A stretch of 64,000 nt of DNA. It comes from an uncultured Lachnospiraceae bacterium (GTDB lineage Bacteria > Bacillota > Clostridia > Lachnospirales > Lachnospiraceae). A model generated the notes under the pieces. It was not told the origin of the DNA. It did not search any database and was given only the letters and a program-made list of their open reading frames with translations. The DNA is taken from NCBI GenBank assembly GCA_947625135.1, contig CANQNE010000004.1, forward strand, positions 24,595 through 88,594, in the 5' to 3' direction. Below, in pieces: positions 10,301 through 18,984 of this stretch; positions within the stretch are counted from its first letter, which is position 1, and the number at the start of each line of letters is the position of its first letter. The position numbers and the translations under genes are program-made.

Positions 10301-10470
10301 TTGTGGTTTACGGAAATCGCTATAATTCATTTGGCACCCTGCACAATGCCGACGATGAGTACCGCTGGTACGGGCCGGATTCCTACCGGGTGACGGGAAC
10401 GCAGTGGAGCGACAGCTATCTGGTGAAGCCAAACGGTATTTTGTCATCCATTTACATTTTGTACAAATAA
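7369..10470 (+). CDS. large GH106-like glycoside hydrolase (alpha-L-rhamnosidase type)
   Basis: The 1033-residue protein begins with the family signature: Y-R-G-A-P-F-W-S-W-N, then G-M-G-G-F-H-I-H-A-R-T-G-L-E-T-P-Y and Y-L-Y-D-E-D-R-Y-P-S-G. These resemble GH106 alpha-L-rhamnosidases and related uncharacterised Clostridia enzymes. A TIM-barrel-like N-terminal half (to about residue 500) is followed by a Rossmann-like region and C-terminal beta-sandwich domains (from about 780). There is no signal peptide. GGGAGG stands just before the ATG. In this operon it would remove rhamnosyl or related residues from rhamnogalacturonan fragments. It could instead be another clan member with different specificity; catalytic residues were not assigned. 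Confidence 0.75.
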   Translation: MLYQKNAENTLSKELFQNPDAIYRGAPFWSWNCDVTEEMVDEQIEVYRKMGMGGFHIHARTGLETPYMGKRFMELVKRADENAKKKGMFCYLYDEDRYPSGSAGGLVTEDLRYRQRFLLLSQEWNDSYCPDREEFDRQIAEGRKPMGYYITSYQVEVDEKGCLRHYARTAHDAPAGEGKRWHLYLRLAEESPWFNDQTYIDVLNPKAVERFIELTHERYYEALGEEFGRSVPSIFTDEPQMAGKFSFDTPFSNDNATLTYTDDMNDTYEAAYGTPLLDVLPEILWELPDGQISVHRYHYHDHLAERFASAFSDTLGNWCAAHDLALTGHFMSERSLFSQTLALSESMRLYRSFQIPGIDILTDAKEFTTAKQAASVARQYGREAVICECYGSMHWDIDFKGQKLQGDWLAALGITIRCHHLTFMSMEGEAKRDWPASIGYQIPWHTRYAYVEDHFARVNTALTRGKACVKVGVIYPIESYWISYGPNSQTRLQRDQLDENYDNIVKWLLYGSVDFDLIDESLLPGKCSMEEIGKSLPVGEMRYDVVLVPGLLTIRSTTLQRLEAFAKAGGQVIFAGHVPRLVDAVPCDRAEKLAAGCVVTEFQRAQILEALAPYRTVELRQKHGQLTENLIYQMREDGDNRWLFICHVNRKRTVVDVPALCRIRIAGCWKPTIYDTITGEIVSCPATQKDGDTFVERKMYGEDSLLLLLEPGEPDIHAQKQVLPDAPRHKIRTPDSYTLSEPNVLLLDFAEYAFDGGAWQEKRDILTIDNLFRKQLGLPRRQDKYTQPWRIPNEQPVHSVKLRFTFDSEIAVKGTKLAMERPENAVITLNGQQVAHQADGWFTDHCIQTVPLPEIRKGTNELILEIPFWRKTNLEWCYILGDFGVSLEGDYAYITEKPEKLHFGDVTRQKLPFYTGNITYLMTMEIPEDKERVIVEVPHFGGAVMEVFLNGESKGIIAYAPHKADLGPLPAGSYELSVVVYGNRYNSFGTLHNADDEYRWYGPDSYRVTGTQWSDSYLVKPNGILSSIYILYK

Positions 10471-10497
10471 AGAGTTTGAAGAAGGGACGGATCAGAG

Positions 10498-10911
10498 ATG
10501 AAAAAAGCGGCTGCATTGACGGCGGTTCTGGCTGCGCTGTTGTTGTTTGCGGGCTGCGGCGCAAGGCTTGCGGAAGGCTTTGACAAGCAGACGATCATTG
10601 ATACTGCGGAGCAGATCATCACCGATATTCATGTGAAGGGCACCACGGAAGTGCTGACCCCTCTCATGCGGGAGGATTATCTGGAAAAATATCCCATGGA
10701 AAATATGGAGGAGCAGGTACTGGAGCTTTTGAGCGGCAGCGGCAATTTTGTCACATTCGGACAGGAGTCAGTGGTGAGCAAGGCAAACCCGGATAATGAG
10801 GACGAAGAGCTGGCGGTAATTCTTGTGACGGCAGGGTACGAAAAGGGAGAGATCAATTATACCCTGACCTTTGACAAAGATATGAAAGTGATCAGTTTTT
10901 ATGCGCAATGA
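10498..10911 (+). CDS. DUF3887-type lipoprotein
   Basis: The 137-residue product has a lipoprotein signal peptide: K-K-A-A-A-L then a hydrophobic core ending L-F-A-G-C, with the lipidated cysteine at about residue 19. The remaining 115 residues form a small alpha/beta domain ending Y-T-L-T-F-D-K-D-M-K-V-I-S-F-Y-A. This is the DUF3887 pattern, a fold related to NTF2-like domains. The same pattern ends the protein at 34691-35338 (Y-T-I-S-F-D-R-D-M-K-L-Q-G-F-F), so the window holds two paralogues. The next gene may start within its last codons. Function is unknown; location should be the outer face of the membrane. Confidence 0.75.
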   Translation: MKKAAALTAVLAALLLFAGCGARLAEGFDKQTIIDTAEQIITDIHVKGTTEVLTPLMREDYLEKYPMENMEEQVLELLSGSGNFVTFGQESVVSKANPDNEDEELAVILVTAGYEKGEINYTLTFDKDMKVISFYAQ

Positions 10912-10951
10912 TATTTCCGGAAAAGATCCTGACAGTGAAAGAAGAGTACAG

Positions 10952-11845
10952 ATGGAAACGGAATTTAAGAAAGTAACATTGGAGGATAAACAGCGCATCG
11001 ACGCTTATCTGAAGTACAACGACAGCAGGAGCTGTGAACAGACCTTTGCCAATATTTATCTTTGGTCAAGGGAATATCCTATGGAGTTCGGTATCATGGA
11101 GGATTGCCTTGTATACCGCTCGGAGGGAAAAGATCCCTACTATTGTTTCCCCATTGGCCGGGGAGACAAAAGGGCGGCGGTGGAAGCCATTCGGCAGCTT
11201 TGCAGGGAATCCGGGAATTCTTTTCGGATGGCCTGTGTGACGCCGGAGCAGTTTGCGCTTTTGGAACAGTGGTTCCCGGAACAGTTCCAGATCACCTACA
11301 ACCGGGATATTGCGGATTATGTTTACGAAGGGGAAAAACTGCGCACGCTGGCGGGAAAAAAGCTGCACAGCAAGCGCAATCACATTAACCGGTTCCTGAA
11401 CGATTATGAAAACTGGAGTTATGAGCCCATCAGTGAAAGCAACCGGGAGGAGTGTTTTCAGATGGCCCAGCAGTGGCGGAAGGAAAATCAATGTGACGAG
11501 GACGACGAAAAGAACGCGGAAATGTGCGTGAGCCTAAACGCCCTGCGCCTGATGGAGGAGCTTTCCCTCATTGGCGGCTTGCTGCGGCTGGACGGGCGGG
11601 TCATCGCATTTTCCATTGGGGAGCCGGTAACGGAAGATACCTTTGTGGTTCACATTGAGAAGGCATTGGGAGAGATACCGGGTGCCTATCCCATGATCAA
11701 TCAGCAGTTTGCCATTCATGAGGCAGACGGATATGCGTATATCAACCGGGAGGATGATTCCGGGGAAGAAGGGCTCCGCCGTGCGAAGCTCTCTTATAAG
11801 CCGGCGTTTCTGGTGGAAAAGGGGTATGTGACGGAAAAGCCGTAA
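10952..11845 (+). CDS. DUF2156 (phosphatidylglycerol lysyltransferase-like) protein
   Basis: The product of about 297 residues has the DUF2156 pattern seen in many Clostridia: an opening F-K-K-V-T-L-E-D-K, a middle K-K-L-H-S-K-R-N-H-I-N-R-F and a C-terminal I-N-R-E-D-D-S-G-E-E-G-L-R-R-A-K-L-S-Y-K-P. The fold is GNAT-like and related to the MprF aminoacyl-transfer domain. No membrane segment is present. An in-frame ATG at 10901 would overlap the preceding gene but lacks a ribosome binding site; the ATG at 10952 follows GAAAGAAGAG and gives the usual family N-terminus. Substrate is unknown. Confidence 0.8.
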   Translation: METEFKKVTLEDKQRIDAYLKYNDSRSCEQTFANIYLWSREYPMEFGIMEDCLVYRSEGKDPYYCFPIGRGDKRAAVEAIRQLCRESGNSFRMACVTPEQFALLEQWFPEQFQITYNRDIADYVYEGEKLRTLAGKKLHSKRNHINRFLNDYENWSYEPISESNREECFQMAQQWRKENQCDEDDEKNAEMCVSLNALRLMEELSLIGGLLRLDGRVIAFSIGEPVTEDTFVVHIEKALGEIPGAYPMINQQFAIHEADGYAYINREDDSGEEGLRRAKLSYKPAFLVEKGYVTEKP

Positions 11846-11887
11846 GGACGGCGGCAGCGGTCAGAAGACCGGGGAACGGAGGAAAAC

Positions 11888-14800
11888 ATGTCGTTACAGT
11901 TTGTGATCGGCAACAGTGGTTATGGAAAATCTACCTATCTCTATGATCAGGTGATCCGCCAGTCGGTTGCCAGCCCCAACAAAAATTATCTGTTTATCGT
12001 GCCGGAGCAGTTTACCATGCAGACGCAGAAAGAGTTTGTCCGCAGGCATCCCCGTCATGGCATTTTAAATATCGACGTATTGAGCTTTCAGAGACTTGCC
12101 TACCGCGTGTTTGACGAGGTAGGCGGTTTTTGCGTGCCCGTATTGGATGAAACGGGGAAAATGCTGGTGTTAAAGAAGGTGGCGGAAAACTGTAAAAAGC
12201 AGCTGAAGGTGCTTGGAAGCAGTATGAAAAAGCCGGGCACACTCGACGAATTAAAGTCCATCCTTTCAGAATTTACCCAATATCAGGTGACATCCCGGCA
12301 GCTGGAGGAATTGTCCCGGAACACAAAAAGTAAAGGGCTGCAATACAAGCTGCAGGATCTGCAGATTTTGTATGACGGCTTTTTTCAATATCTGGAGGAT
12401 CATTTTATCACCGGCGAGCAGGTACTGCAGGCCCTTTGCCAGGTCATTGACCGATCCCGGCTTGTGAGGGGAAGCGTGATCGTGCTGGACGGTTTTACGG
12501 GCTTTACCCCGCTGCAGAACGCCTTGCTTCATCGTATGATGAGACTGTCTGAGCGGATGCTGGTGGCAGTTACCATAGACCGGAGGGCCGCCGGACGGGG
12601 ACGGCTGCCGGAGCATGAGCTTTTTGCCCTCAGCGCAAAGACGATGGACACCCTGCGCCGGATTGCGGGAGAAGAGAGAGTAGAGATAGAGCCGGTGGTT
12701 TGTCTGGACGACCCGCAAAAAAGCAGGCTGTTTGCGGCTCCGGCTCTTCGCTATATGGAGCAGAACCTGTTCCGCGGCGTTGGAGGAAGCCATTATGCGG
12801 AACCGGCAGACGGGGAGATCCGCATTGTAGAGGCGTCCAATCCCGTCAGGGAGCTGACCTTTGCCGCAAGAGAGATCCGGCGGCTGGTGCGGGAGGAAGG
12901 GTACCGCTATAGTCAGATCGCGGTGGTGAGCGGCGGCATGGCACAGTATGCCGACTATCTGGAACGGATCTTTACCCAATATGAAATCCCGTTCTTTCTG
13001 GACAATACGGCGCCGCTTCTGATGAATCCCATGATCGATATGATACGGGCGCTTCTGCATATCGTGCCGGAACGGTTCTCTTACGAGAGCGTTTTCCGGT
13101 ATTTCCGCTGCGGGCTTTCCGGGACGGAAAGATCGGACGTTGACCGGCTGGAAAATTACGTGCTTGCCCGGGGGATCAGAGGGCTGTCCATGTGGCAGGA
13201 GACATGGGTGCGCAAAACGGAGGGAATGGCGCCGGAGGATCTGGAAAGACTGAACGGACTTCGGCAGCAGTTTGTGGATGATATACAGCCTTTTGCGGAG
13301 GTATGCGGCAAAAAGGCGTCCACAGTGCGAGAAAAGACAGAGGCGCTCTATGCCTTTCTTGTAAAAAAGGACCTGCAGGGACAGCTGGAAAAGCAGCGGC
13401 AAAAGTTTGAAGAGCAGGGCCAGCTTGCCCGGGAAAAGGAATACGGGCAGATATATGAGATCGTGATGGATCTGCTGGATCAGTATGTGACGCTGCTGGG
13501 AGACGAGCAGATCAGTATGGGAGAATATACGGAAATTTTGGAGGCGGGACTGTCGGCGCCAAAGGTAGGTATGCTGCCCCCGGGAACCGACTATGTGACG
13601 GCAGGCGATATTGAGCGTACCCGGCTTACAGATATTTCCCTGTTGTTTTTTGTGGGCGTCAACGACGGCATCGTGCCGAAAGCGGAAGCCGGCGGCGGGA
13701 TCTTGTCTGAGCTGGAGCGGGAGGATCTGCGCAGTGAGGATCTGGAGCTTGCGCCCAATCGGCGGGAAAATTTTTTTATCCAGAAATTTTACCTGTATCT
13801 TTTGATGACAAAGGCTTCAAAAAGGCTGTATCTTTCTTACAGCAGCGGAGGAATGGCGGGAGAGACGCTGCGGCCCTCCTATTTGATCCAGACGATGCTG
13901 CGGTTATTCCCGGCCCTTTCGGTGGAGAAGCTGCCGGATGTGCCGGACGCGGCTAAGCTGGAGACGAAGGGGGAGATGCTGGACTGGCTGCGGACGGAAT
14001 TTGGCAGAGAAAACCGGAGCGGCCTGGCAAGAGCGCTGTTTCAGGAAATGCTGGGGGAGAAGGAGCTGCGCTCTGCCCTGCTGCAGATGGAAAAGGCCCG
14101 AGGGTTTTCCGGCAGAGACGAGTCCATTGGAAGGCCCTTGGCACAAGCGCTTTACGGCGGCCTGAAGCGGGTCAGCGTCACAAGACTGGAAAATTATGCA
14201 GGCTGTCCATACGCCCATTTTCTGCGGTACGGACTGGAGCTGAAGGAGCGGGAGCTGTATCAGTTCACGCCTGTTGACAACGGAAATATTTTTCATGAGG
14301 CGCTGGAGCGCTATGCCGATACCCTGTCTCTGGAAGGGCTTTCCATGGCCGATCAGCTGGGGGAGCGGCAGATGGCGCTGGCGGATGCCTGTATTGAGGA
14401 GAGCCTGAGAAACGCAGGGGGAGAACGGCTGCTCTCCTCGGCAAGAGGACAGTATCACGTTCGGCGGATGAAACGGCTGATGCGGCGCACCGTGTGGGCC
14501 CTTGGCGTCCAGCTTCGGCGGGGCAGGTTTCAGACTGCGGATTTTGAACTGGATTTCTCAGGGGAAGGCGGCATTTATCCGGTGCCTTTATTTGAGGGGA
14601 AACAGATCATGCAGCTGGGGGGACGGATCGACCGCATGGATATATTGGATGAGGAAGATCGACGCTATCTGCGGATTATTGATTATAAAACAGGAAAGCA
14701 GGAGTTTTCCCTGCTGAAATTTTATCACGGATTGCAGCTGCAGCTGGTGGTTTATCTGCAGGCCGCCATGCGGCTGGAAAAGCAGAGACACCCGGAAAAA

Positions 14801-15316
14801 CAGATGATTCCGGCCGGCATGTTTTACTACCGGTTGGAGGATCCACTTTTGAAGGGGAGAGAGTTTCCGGAGGAAGAGCGTCAGGAGCAGCTGCTGAAAA
14901 AACTGCGGCTGGACGGCTATGTGAACGGAGACATGGGTATCGTGGAAAAAATGGACGCCACGATAGAAGGGACTTCCTCGGTGATCCCGGTAACTTATAA
15001 AAAGGACGGCGGCTTTGCAAAGAGCAAGACAAAAGCGGTTACGGACAGCCAGATGAAGATGATGATGGCCCACAGTGACCGGATCCTCCGCCGTCTGGGA
15101 GAGGAAATTTTATCCGGCGGGACGGCGGCGGCGCCTTACCGGCTGGATCAGGAAAACCAATGCGGTTTCTGCCGGTTCCACAGCGTCTGCGGCTTTGACC
15201 GCAAGCTGTCCTGCTATACTTACCGGCGGCTGCCAAAGCTGGATAAAGAAACAATATGGGAAAGAATGGAGGCGGCGCAGTGGAGCGACAATGGACCGAA
15301 AACCAGCGGCAGGTGA
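11888..15316 (+). CDS. addB: AddB subunit of the AddAB helicase-nuclease
   Basis: AddB pairs with AddA to resect double-strand breaks and generate 3' tails for RecA. The 1142 residues match AddB (usual 1100-1170). The N-terminus carries a nucleotide-binding loop G-N-S-G-Y-G-K-S (8-15). The C-terminal RecB-like nuclease contains R-I-I-D-Y-K-T-G-K at about 930. The iron-sulphur-cluster cysteines are at about 773 (Y-A-G-C-P-Y-A) and in C-G-F-C-R-F-H-S-V-C near 1091-1100. The start follows GGAGG. addA begins inside its 3' end in another frame, as expected for coupled subunits. Confidence 0.96.
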   Translation: MSLQFVIGNSGYGKSTYLYDQVIRQSVASPNKNYLFIVPEQFTMQTQKEFVRRHPRHGILNIDVLSFQRLAYRVFDEVGGFCVPVLDETGKMLVLKKVAENCKKQLKVLGSSMKKPGTLDELKSILSEFTQYQVTSRQLEELSRNTKSKGLQYKLQDLQILYDGFFQYLEDHFITGEQVLQALCQVIDRSRLVRGSVIVLDGFTGFTPLQNALLHRMMRLSERMLVAVTIDRRAAGRGRLPEHELFALSAKTMDTLRRIAGEERVEIEPVVCLDDPQKSRLFAAPALRYMEQNLFRGVGGSHYAEPADGEIRIVEASNPVRELTFAAREIRRLVREEGYRYSQIAVVSGGMAQYADYLERIFTQYEIPFFLDNTAPLLMNPMIDMIRALLHIVPERFSYESVFRYFRCGLSGTERSDVDRLENYVLARGIRGLSMWQETWVRKTEGMAPEDLERLNGLRQQFVDDIQPFAEVCGKKASTVREKTEALYAFLVKKDLQGQLEKQRQKFEEQGQLAREKEYGQIYEIVMDLLDQYVTLLGDEQISMGEYTEILEAGLSAPKVGMLPPGTDYVTAGDIERTRLTDISLLFFVGVNDGIVPKAEAGGGILSELEREDLRSEDLELAPNRRENFFIQKFYLYLLMTKASKRLYLSYSSGGMAGETLRPSYLIQTMLRLFPALSVEKLPDVPDAAKLETKGEMLDWLRTEFGRENRSGLARALFQEMLGEKELRSALLQMEKARGFSGRDESIGRPLAQALYGGLKRVSVTRLENYAGCPYAHFLRYGLELKERELYQFTPVDNGNIFHEALERYADTLSLEGLSMADQLGERQMALADACIEESLRNAGGERLLSSARGQYHVRRMKRLMRRTVWALGVQLRRGRFQTADFELDFSGEGGIYPVPLFEGKQIMQLGGRIDRMDILDEEDRRYLRIIDYKTGKQEFSLLKFYHGLQLQLVVYLQAAMRLEKQRHPEKQMIPAGMFYYRLEDPLLKGREFPEEERQEQLLKKLRLDGYVNGDMGIVEKMDATIEGTSSVIPVTYKKDGGFAKSKTKAVTDSQMKMMMAHSDRILRRLGEEILSGGTAAAPYRLDQENQCGFCRFHSVCGFDRKLSCYTYRRLPKLDKETIWERMEAAQWSDNGPKTSGR

Positions 15317-18300
15317 TCGACGCCAGAGACAGGAACCTGCTGGTTTCCGCGGCGGCAGGCTCAGGGAAGACTGCCGTGCTGGTAGAACATATCCTTTCCC
15401 TTGTGCTGGATAAGGACAGACCGGTGGATATTGACCGGATGCTGGTGGTGACATTTACCAAAGCTGCCGCGGCGGAAATGCGGGAGCGGATCGGGCAGGA
15501 GCTGGAGCGCCGGCTGGCGCTGTCGCCGGAAGATGACAATCTCCAAAGGCAGATGACCCTTCTACACCATGGGCAGATCTGCACGATAGACAGCTTCTGC
15601 ACTTACATTCTGCGAAATTATTTTTATGAGATCGACATGGATCCCGGCTTTCGTGTGGCGGACGAGGGGGAGCTTCGCCTGTTGAAGGAAGATGTGGTAA
15701 AGGAGCTTCTGGAAGCCTATTATGAAAAAGCAGACCCCCAGTTTCTGGAATTTATAGAGTATTTTGCTACAGGGCGGGGAGACGAAAATATCGAAGCGCT
15801 GATTCTGAAGCTCTATGGGTTTGCAGACAGTCATCCTGATCCGGAAGGGTGGCTGTTGAAATGCAGGGACGCGTATGAGCCGGAGAATGTGGAACAGATA
15901 CGGGAAACGCCGGTAGGCAGACTGCTGACGGCGCAGGTGTCCGCTGTTCTGGAGGGACTTGCCGGGGACTGCCGGGAGCTTGCGCAGCTGATTTGTCAGG
16001 AGGACGGCCCCGGATATTATCTGGAAGCCTTCCGGATTGAACAGGAGACGGTGGAGAAGATGAGGAAAACCGCCGACTGGGATAAGTGGTATGAGGCGCT
16101 GCGGGATCGAAAGAGCAAGCGTCTGCTCACGCCTAAAAGTGCGGAGGGCAGCGAGGAGAAAAGGCTGCAGGCGGCGGAGAAGATCCGGCAGATCAGAGAG
16201 GCGCTGAAGTCTCTGCAGGCGGATTATTTTGCGGAGCCGCCGGAAAAGATCGGGGAAGAGCTGGCGCTTGCAAAGCCCGCTGTTTCTATGCTTATTGAAT
16301 TGACCCTTGGATTCCGGCAGCGATTTGCAGAGAAGAAAAAAGAAAAAAACATACTGGATTTTTCAGATCTGGAGCATGGCGCGCTTGCGGTGTTTACCGA
16401 TGAAGAAGGGAAACCTACGGAAACGGCGCTGCGCTTCCGGGAATATTTTGAAGAGATCATGATCGACGAATATCAGGACAGCAACCTGCTGCAGGAGCGG
16501 ATCCTTACGGCCATTTCCAGAGGGAACAACCTGTTTATGGTAGGGGATGTCAAGCAGAGCATATACCGGTTTCGAAAGGCCCGGCCGGAGCTGTTCACGG
16601 AAAAACTGGCCCGGTATACGAAGGAAATCTCCCCAAATCAGACAATCGGTCTGGGAAAAAATTTCCGCAGCCGCAGGCAGGTGCTTGACAGCGTCAACCG
16701 GGTTTTTGAGAACCTGATGCAAAAGGAAGTCGGGGGCGTTGCGTATGATGAGGAAGCGGCTCTCTTTTATGGCGCCGGCTATGAGAGAGAAGCAGACGAC
16801 GCTTACCGGACGGAGGTGCTGCATTTTTCGTCGGAAAATCTTTCCGAGGAAGCCCGGCGGCCGGAGGCCATCGACGGGGAGGCAAGTATGATCGCCTCTC
16901 GCATTTTTGCCCTGACGGACAAAAAGACGGGACTTTTGATTCAGGGAGAGGAAGGAGAAAGAATTGCCCGGTACAGGGATATTGTGATCCTGCTCCGCAG
17001 TCAGGAGCAGTGGGCGGAGCGCTTTGTGGACGTGCTGATGGAAGAGGGGATTCCCGCTTACGCGCAGTCCTCCGCAGGCTTTTATGAAACAAGGGAGATC
17101 CAGACGATCTATCAGTATCTTTGCCTTATTGATAATGAACGGCAGGAGATCCCGCTGGCGGCGGCCCTCGCTTCCCCTATCGGGAATATGACTTCTGCGG
17201 AGCTTGCGATGATCAGGATCGCCTTTCCCCACGTTCCCTTTTATGAAGCTGCAAAGGCATACAGTCAGTACGGAACGGAGGAGGGGCTGCGGGATCGCCT
17301 GCAGCTGTTTTATGACCGGCTTGCCCATTTTCGGGATCTGGTTCCCTATACCCAGATCCATGAGCTGCTCTGGAACATTTACGACGAGACCGGATTTTAC
17401 CATTATGCCGCCTCCATGCCGGGCGGGACGCTCAGGCAGGCCAATCTGGATCTGCTGGTAGATCAGGCGATCTCTTTTGAGGCCACCAGCTACAAGGGGC
17501 TGTTCCATTTTCTCCGTTATGTGGAGCAGATCAGAAAATACGAGATCGATATCGGGGAAGCCTCCGCAGTGCAGGAATCCATGGATGCCGTCCGCATTAT
17601 GACGATACACAAGAGTAAGGGACTGGAGTTCCCTATTGTGTTCGTGGCGGGGCTGGGCAAGCAGTTCAACGATCAGGATGAACGGCAGTCGGTGGTGCTG
17701 CACAGTGAAAACGGCATCGGTATCGATATCGTGGATCCTTTGAAGCGGCTGCGGTATGTGTCGGTATTTAAGCAGGTTTTAAAGAGACAGAATCATTTGG
17801 AAAACCGCGGAGAAGAGCTGCGGGTCCTGTATGTGGCGATGACCCGGGCAAAGGAAAAGCTGATCCTCACCGGGGTACACAACGAGAAGGACGTGCTTCC
17901 GGAGGGCCCGGTCAAAAAGCCGGGGGCGCAGGACATCGTAAATGCCGCCGGAATGTGGCAGTGGCTGTGCAAGATTGTGGGGACTGATCCAAATGTATTT
18001 CTTTGCAGGGAGATGACGCCGGATTCCCAAGAGCCGGAGCAGCAGGGAGAACCGGAGAGAGCGCTCCGGGAGGCAGCGCCGAATACAGATTCGGATGCGC
18101 CCGGCGGAGAAAGCGGCGGGACGCAGGGGGAGGCGGCCCGGCTGAAGGAGCTGCTCACATCACGCCTTCGATATGAATATCCATACGGAGGCAGGGCTTA
18201 TCATGCCAAGCTGTCTGTGTCGGAGCTGAAAAAACGATCCGGCCATGAACAGGACGACGGTCAGGGCGGGAAAATCAGCAAACGGCTTTATGAAGATCCC

Positions 18301-18882
18301 GTGCCCGTGCCGTATATCCCCGGCTTTGCGGCGGAGACAAAGGAAAATCGGGGAGCAGAGAGAGGCTCTGCTTATCATAAGCTGCTGGAATGTTTTGATT
18401 ATACGCTGCCGGGAACGAGCCGGCAGATCAAAGCGTTTCTGGAGGATCTTGTGGCAGAAGGAAAAATGACCGCGGAGTGGGCTAAGGCCATCGATCCGGA
18501 AGATATTGTGGGGTTTTTGCAGTCCGGGATTGGAAAGAGGATGAGAAAAGCCGCTCTTGCAGGATGCCTGAAGCGGGAGCAGCCCTTTGTGATCGGCATC
18601 CCGGCCAATGAGATTTACGGGGAGGCGCCAAAGGAGGAGCAGCTGCTGATTCAGGGGATCATTGACGCTTATTTTGTGGAAGACGGGCAGATCGTGATCG
18701 TGGACTATAAGACGGACAGGGTGTCCGGCGAAAAGGGAGAGGAACAGCTTCTGGAGCTGTACCGGGTGCAGCTTGCCAGTTATGCCCGGGCGCTGACGCA
18801 GCTGACCTGTATGCCGGTGAAGGAGGCCTGTATTTATTCCTTTGCACTGGGCCGGGAAATCCCCTGTACGCTTCCAAAATAA
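15280..18882 (+). CDS. addA: AddA subunit (UvrD-like helicase and nuclease) of AddAB
   Basis: The 1200-residue protein is a full AddA. It has Walker A A-A-A-G-S-G-K-T-A-V-L near the N-terminus, motif II I-D-E-Y-Q-D-S-N, the helicase motif I-M-T-I-H-K-S-K-G-L-E-F, V-A-M-T-R-A-K-E-K-L, and a C-terminal nuclease with I-V-D-Y-K-T-D-R. GTG at 15280 is preferred over the in-frame ATG at 15256 because GGAGG (15268-15272) stands seven bases before the GTG and because the protein then opens W-T-E-N-Q-R-Q-V-I close to the start, as in homologues. It overlaps addB by 37 bases. A long inverted repeat follows the stop codon. Confidence 0.95.
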   Translation: MERQWTENQRQVIDARDRNLLVSAAAGSGKTAVLVEHILSLVLDKDRPVDIDRMLVVTFTKAAAAEMRERIGQELERRLALSPEDDNLQRQMTLLHHGQICTIDSFCTYILRNYFYEIDMDPGFRVADEGELRLLKEDVVKELLEAYYEKADPQFLEFIEYFATGRGDENIEALILKLYGFADSHPDPEGWLLKCRDAYEPENVEQIRETPVGRLLTAQVSAVLEGLAGDCRELAQLICQEDGPGYYLEAFRIEQETVEKMRKTADWDKWYEALRDRKSKRLLTPKSAEGSEEKRLQAAEKIRQIREALKSLQADYFAEPPEKIGEELALAKPAVSMLIELTLGFRQRFAEKKKEKNILDFSDLEHGALAVFTDEEGKPTETALRFREYFEEIMIDEYQDSNLLQERILTAISRGNNLFMVGDVKQSIYRFRKARPELFTEKLARYTKEISPNQTIGLGKNFRSRRQVLDSVNRVFENLMQKEVGGVAYDEEAALFYGAGYEREADDAYRTEVLHFSSENLSEEARRPEAIDGEASMIASRIFALTDKKTGLLIQGEEGERIARYRDIVILLRSQEQWAERFVDVLMEEGIPAYAQSSAGFYETREIQTIYQYLCLIDNERQEIPLAAALASPIGNMTSAELAMIRIAFPHVPFYEAAKAYSQYGTEEGLRDRLQLFYDRLAHFRDLVPYTQIHELLWNIYDETGFYHYAASMPGGTLRQANLDLLVDQAISFEATSYKGLFHFLRYVEQIRKYEIDIGEASAVQESMDAVRIMTIHKSKGLEFPIVFVAGLGKQFNDQDERQSVVLHSENGIGIDIVDPLKRLRYVSVFKQVLKRQNHLENRGEELRVLYVAMTRAKEKLILTGVHNEKDVLPEGPVKKPGAQDIVNAAGMWQWLCKIVGTDPNVFLCREMTPDSQEPEQQGEPERALREAAPNTDSDAPGGESGGTQGEAARLKELLTSRLRYEYPYGGRAYHAKLSVSELKKRSGHEQDDGQGGKISKRLYEDPVPVPYIPGFAAETKENRGAERGSAYHKLLECFDYTLPGTSRQIKAFLEDLVAEGKMTAEWAKAIDPEDIVGFLQSGIGKRMRKAALAGCLKREQPFVIGIPANEIYGEAPKEEQLLIQGIIDAYFVEDGQIVIVDYKTDRVSGEKGEEQLLELYRVQLASYARALTQLTCMPVKEACIYSFALGREIPCTLPK

Positions 18883-18884
18883 CA

Positions 18885-18964
18885 GGGCCGTTACAAAATC
18901 CGTCCGGGGAAAGGATATGATCCGCTGTTTGCGGTACTTTCCCCGGGCGTATTTGCAACGGCCC
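18885..18964. terminator. long inverted repeat between convergent addA and argG
   Basis: Arms at 18885-18913 and 18937-18964 pair over nearly 28 bases (GGGCCGTT.CAAAAT... with ...ATTTGCAACGGCCC; CCGGGGAAAG with CTTTCCCCGG). The loop has its own CCGC/GCGG stem. Its place between two convergent stop codons suggests a bidirectional terminator. The T-run at 18980-18986 is some distance from the arm in the addA direction. Confidence 0.7.
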
Positions 18965-18984
18965 CGTCTGTCAGAACGCTTTTT

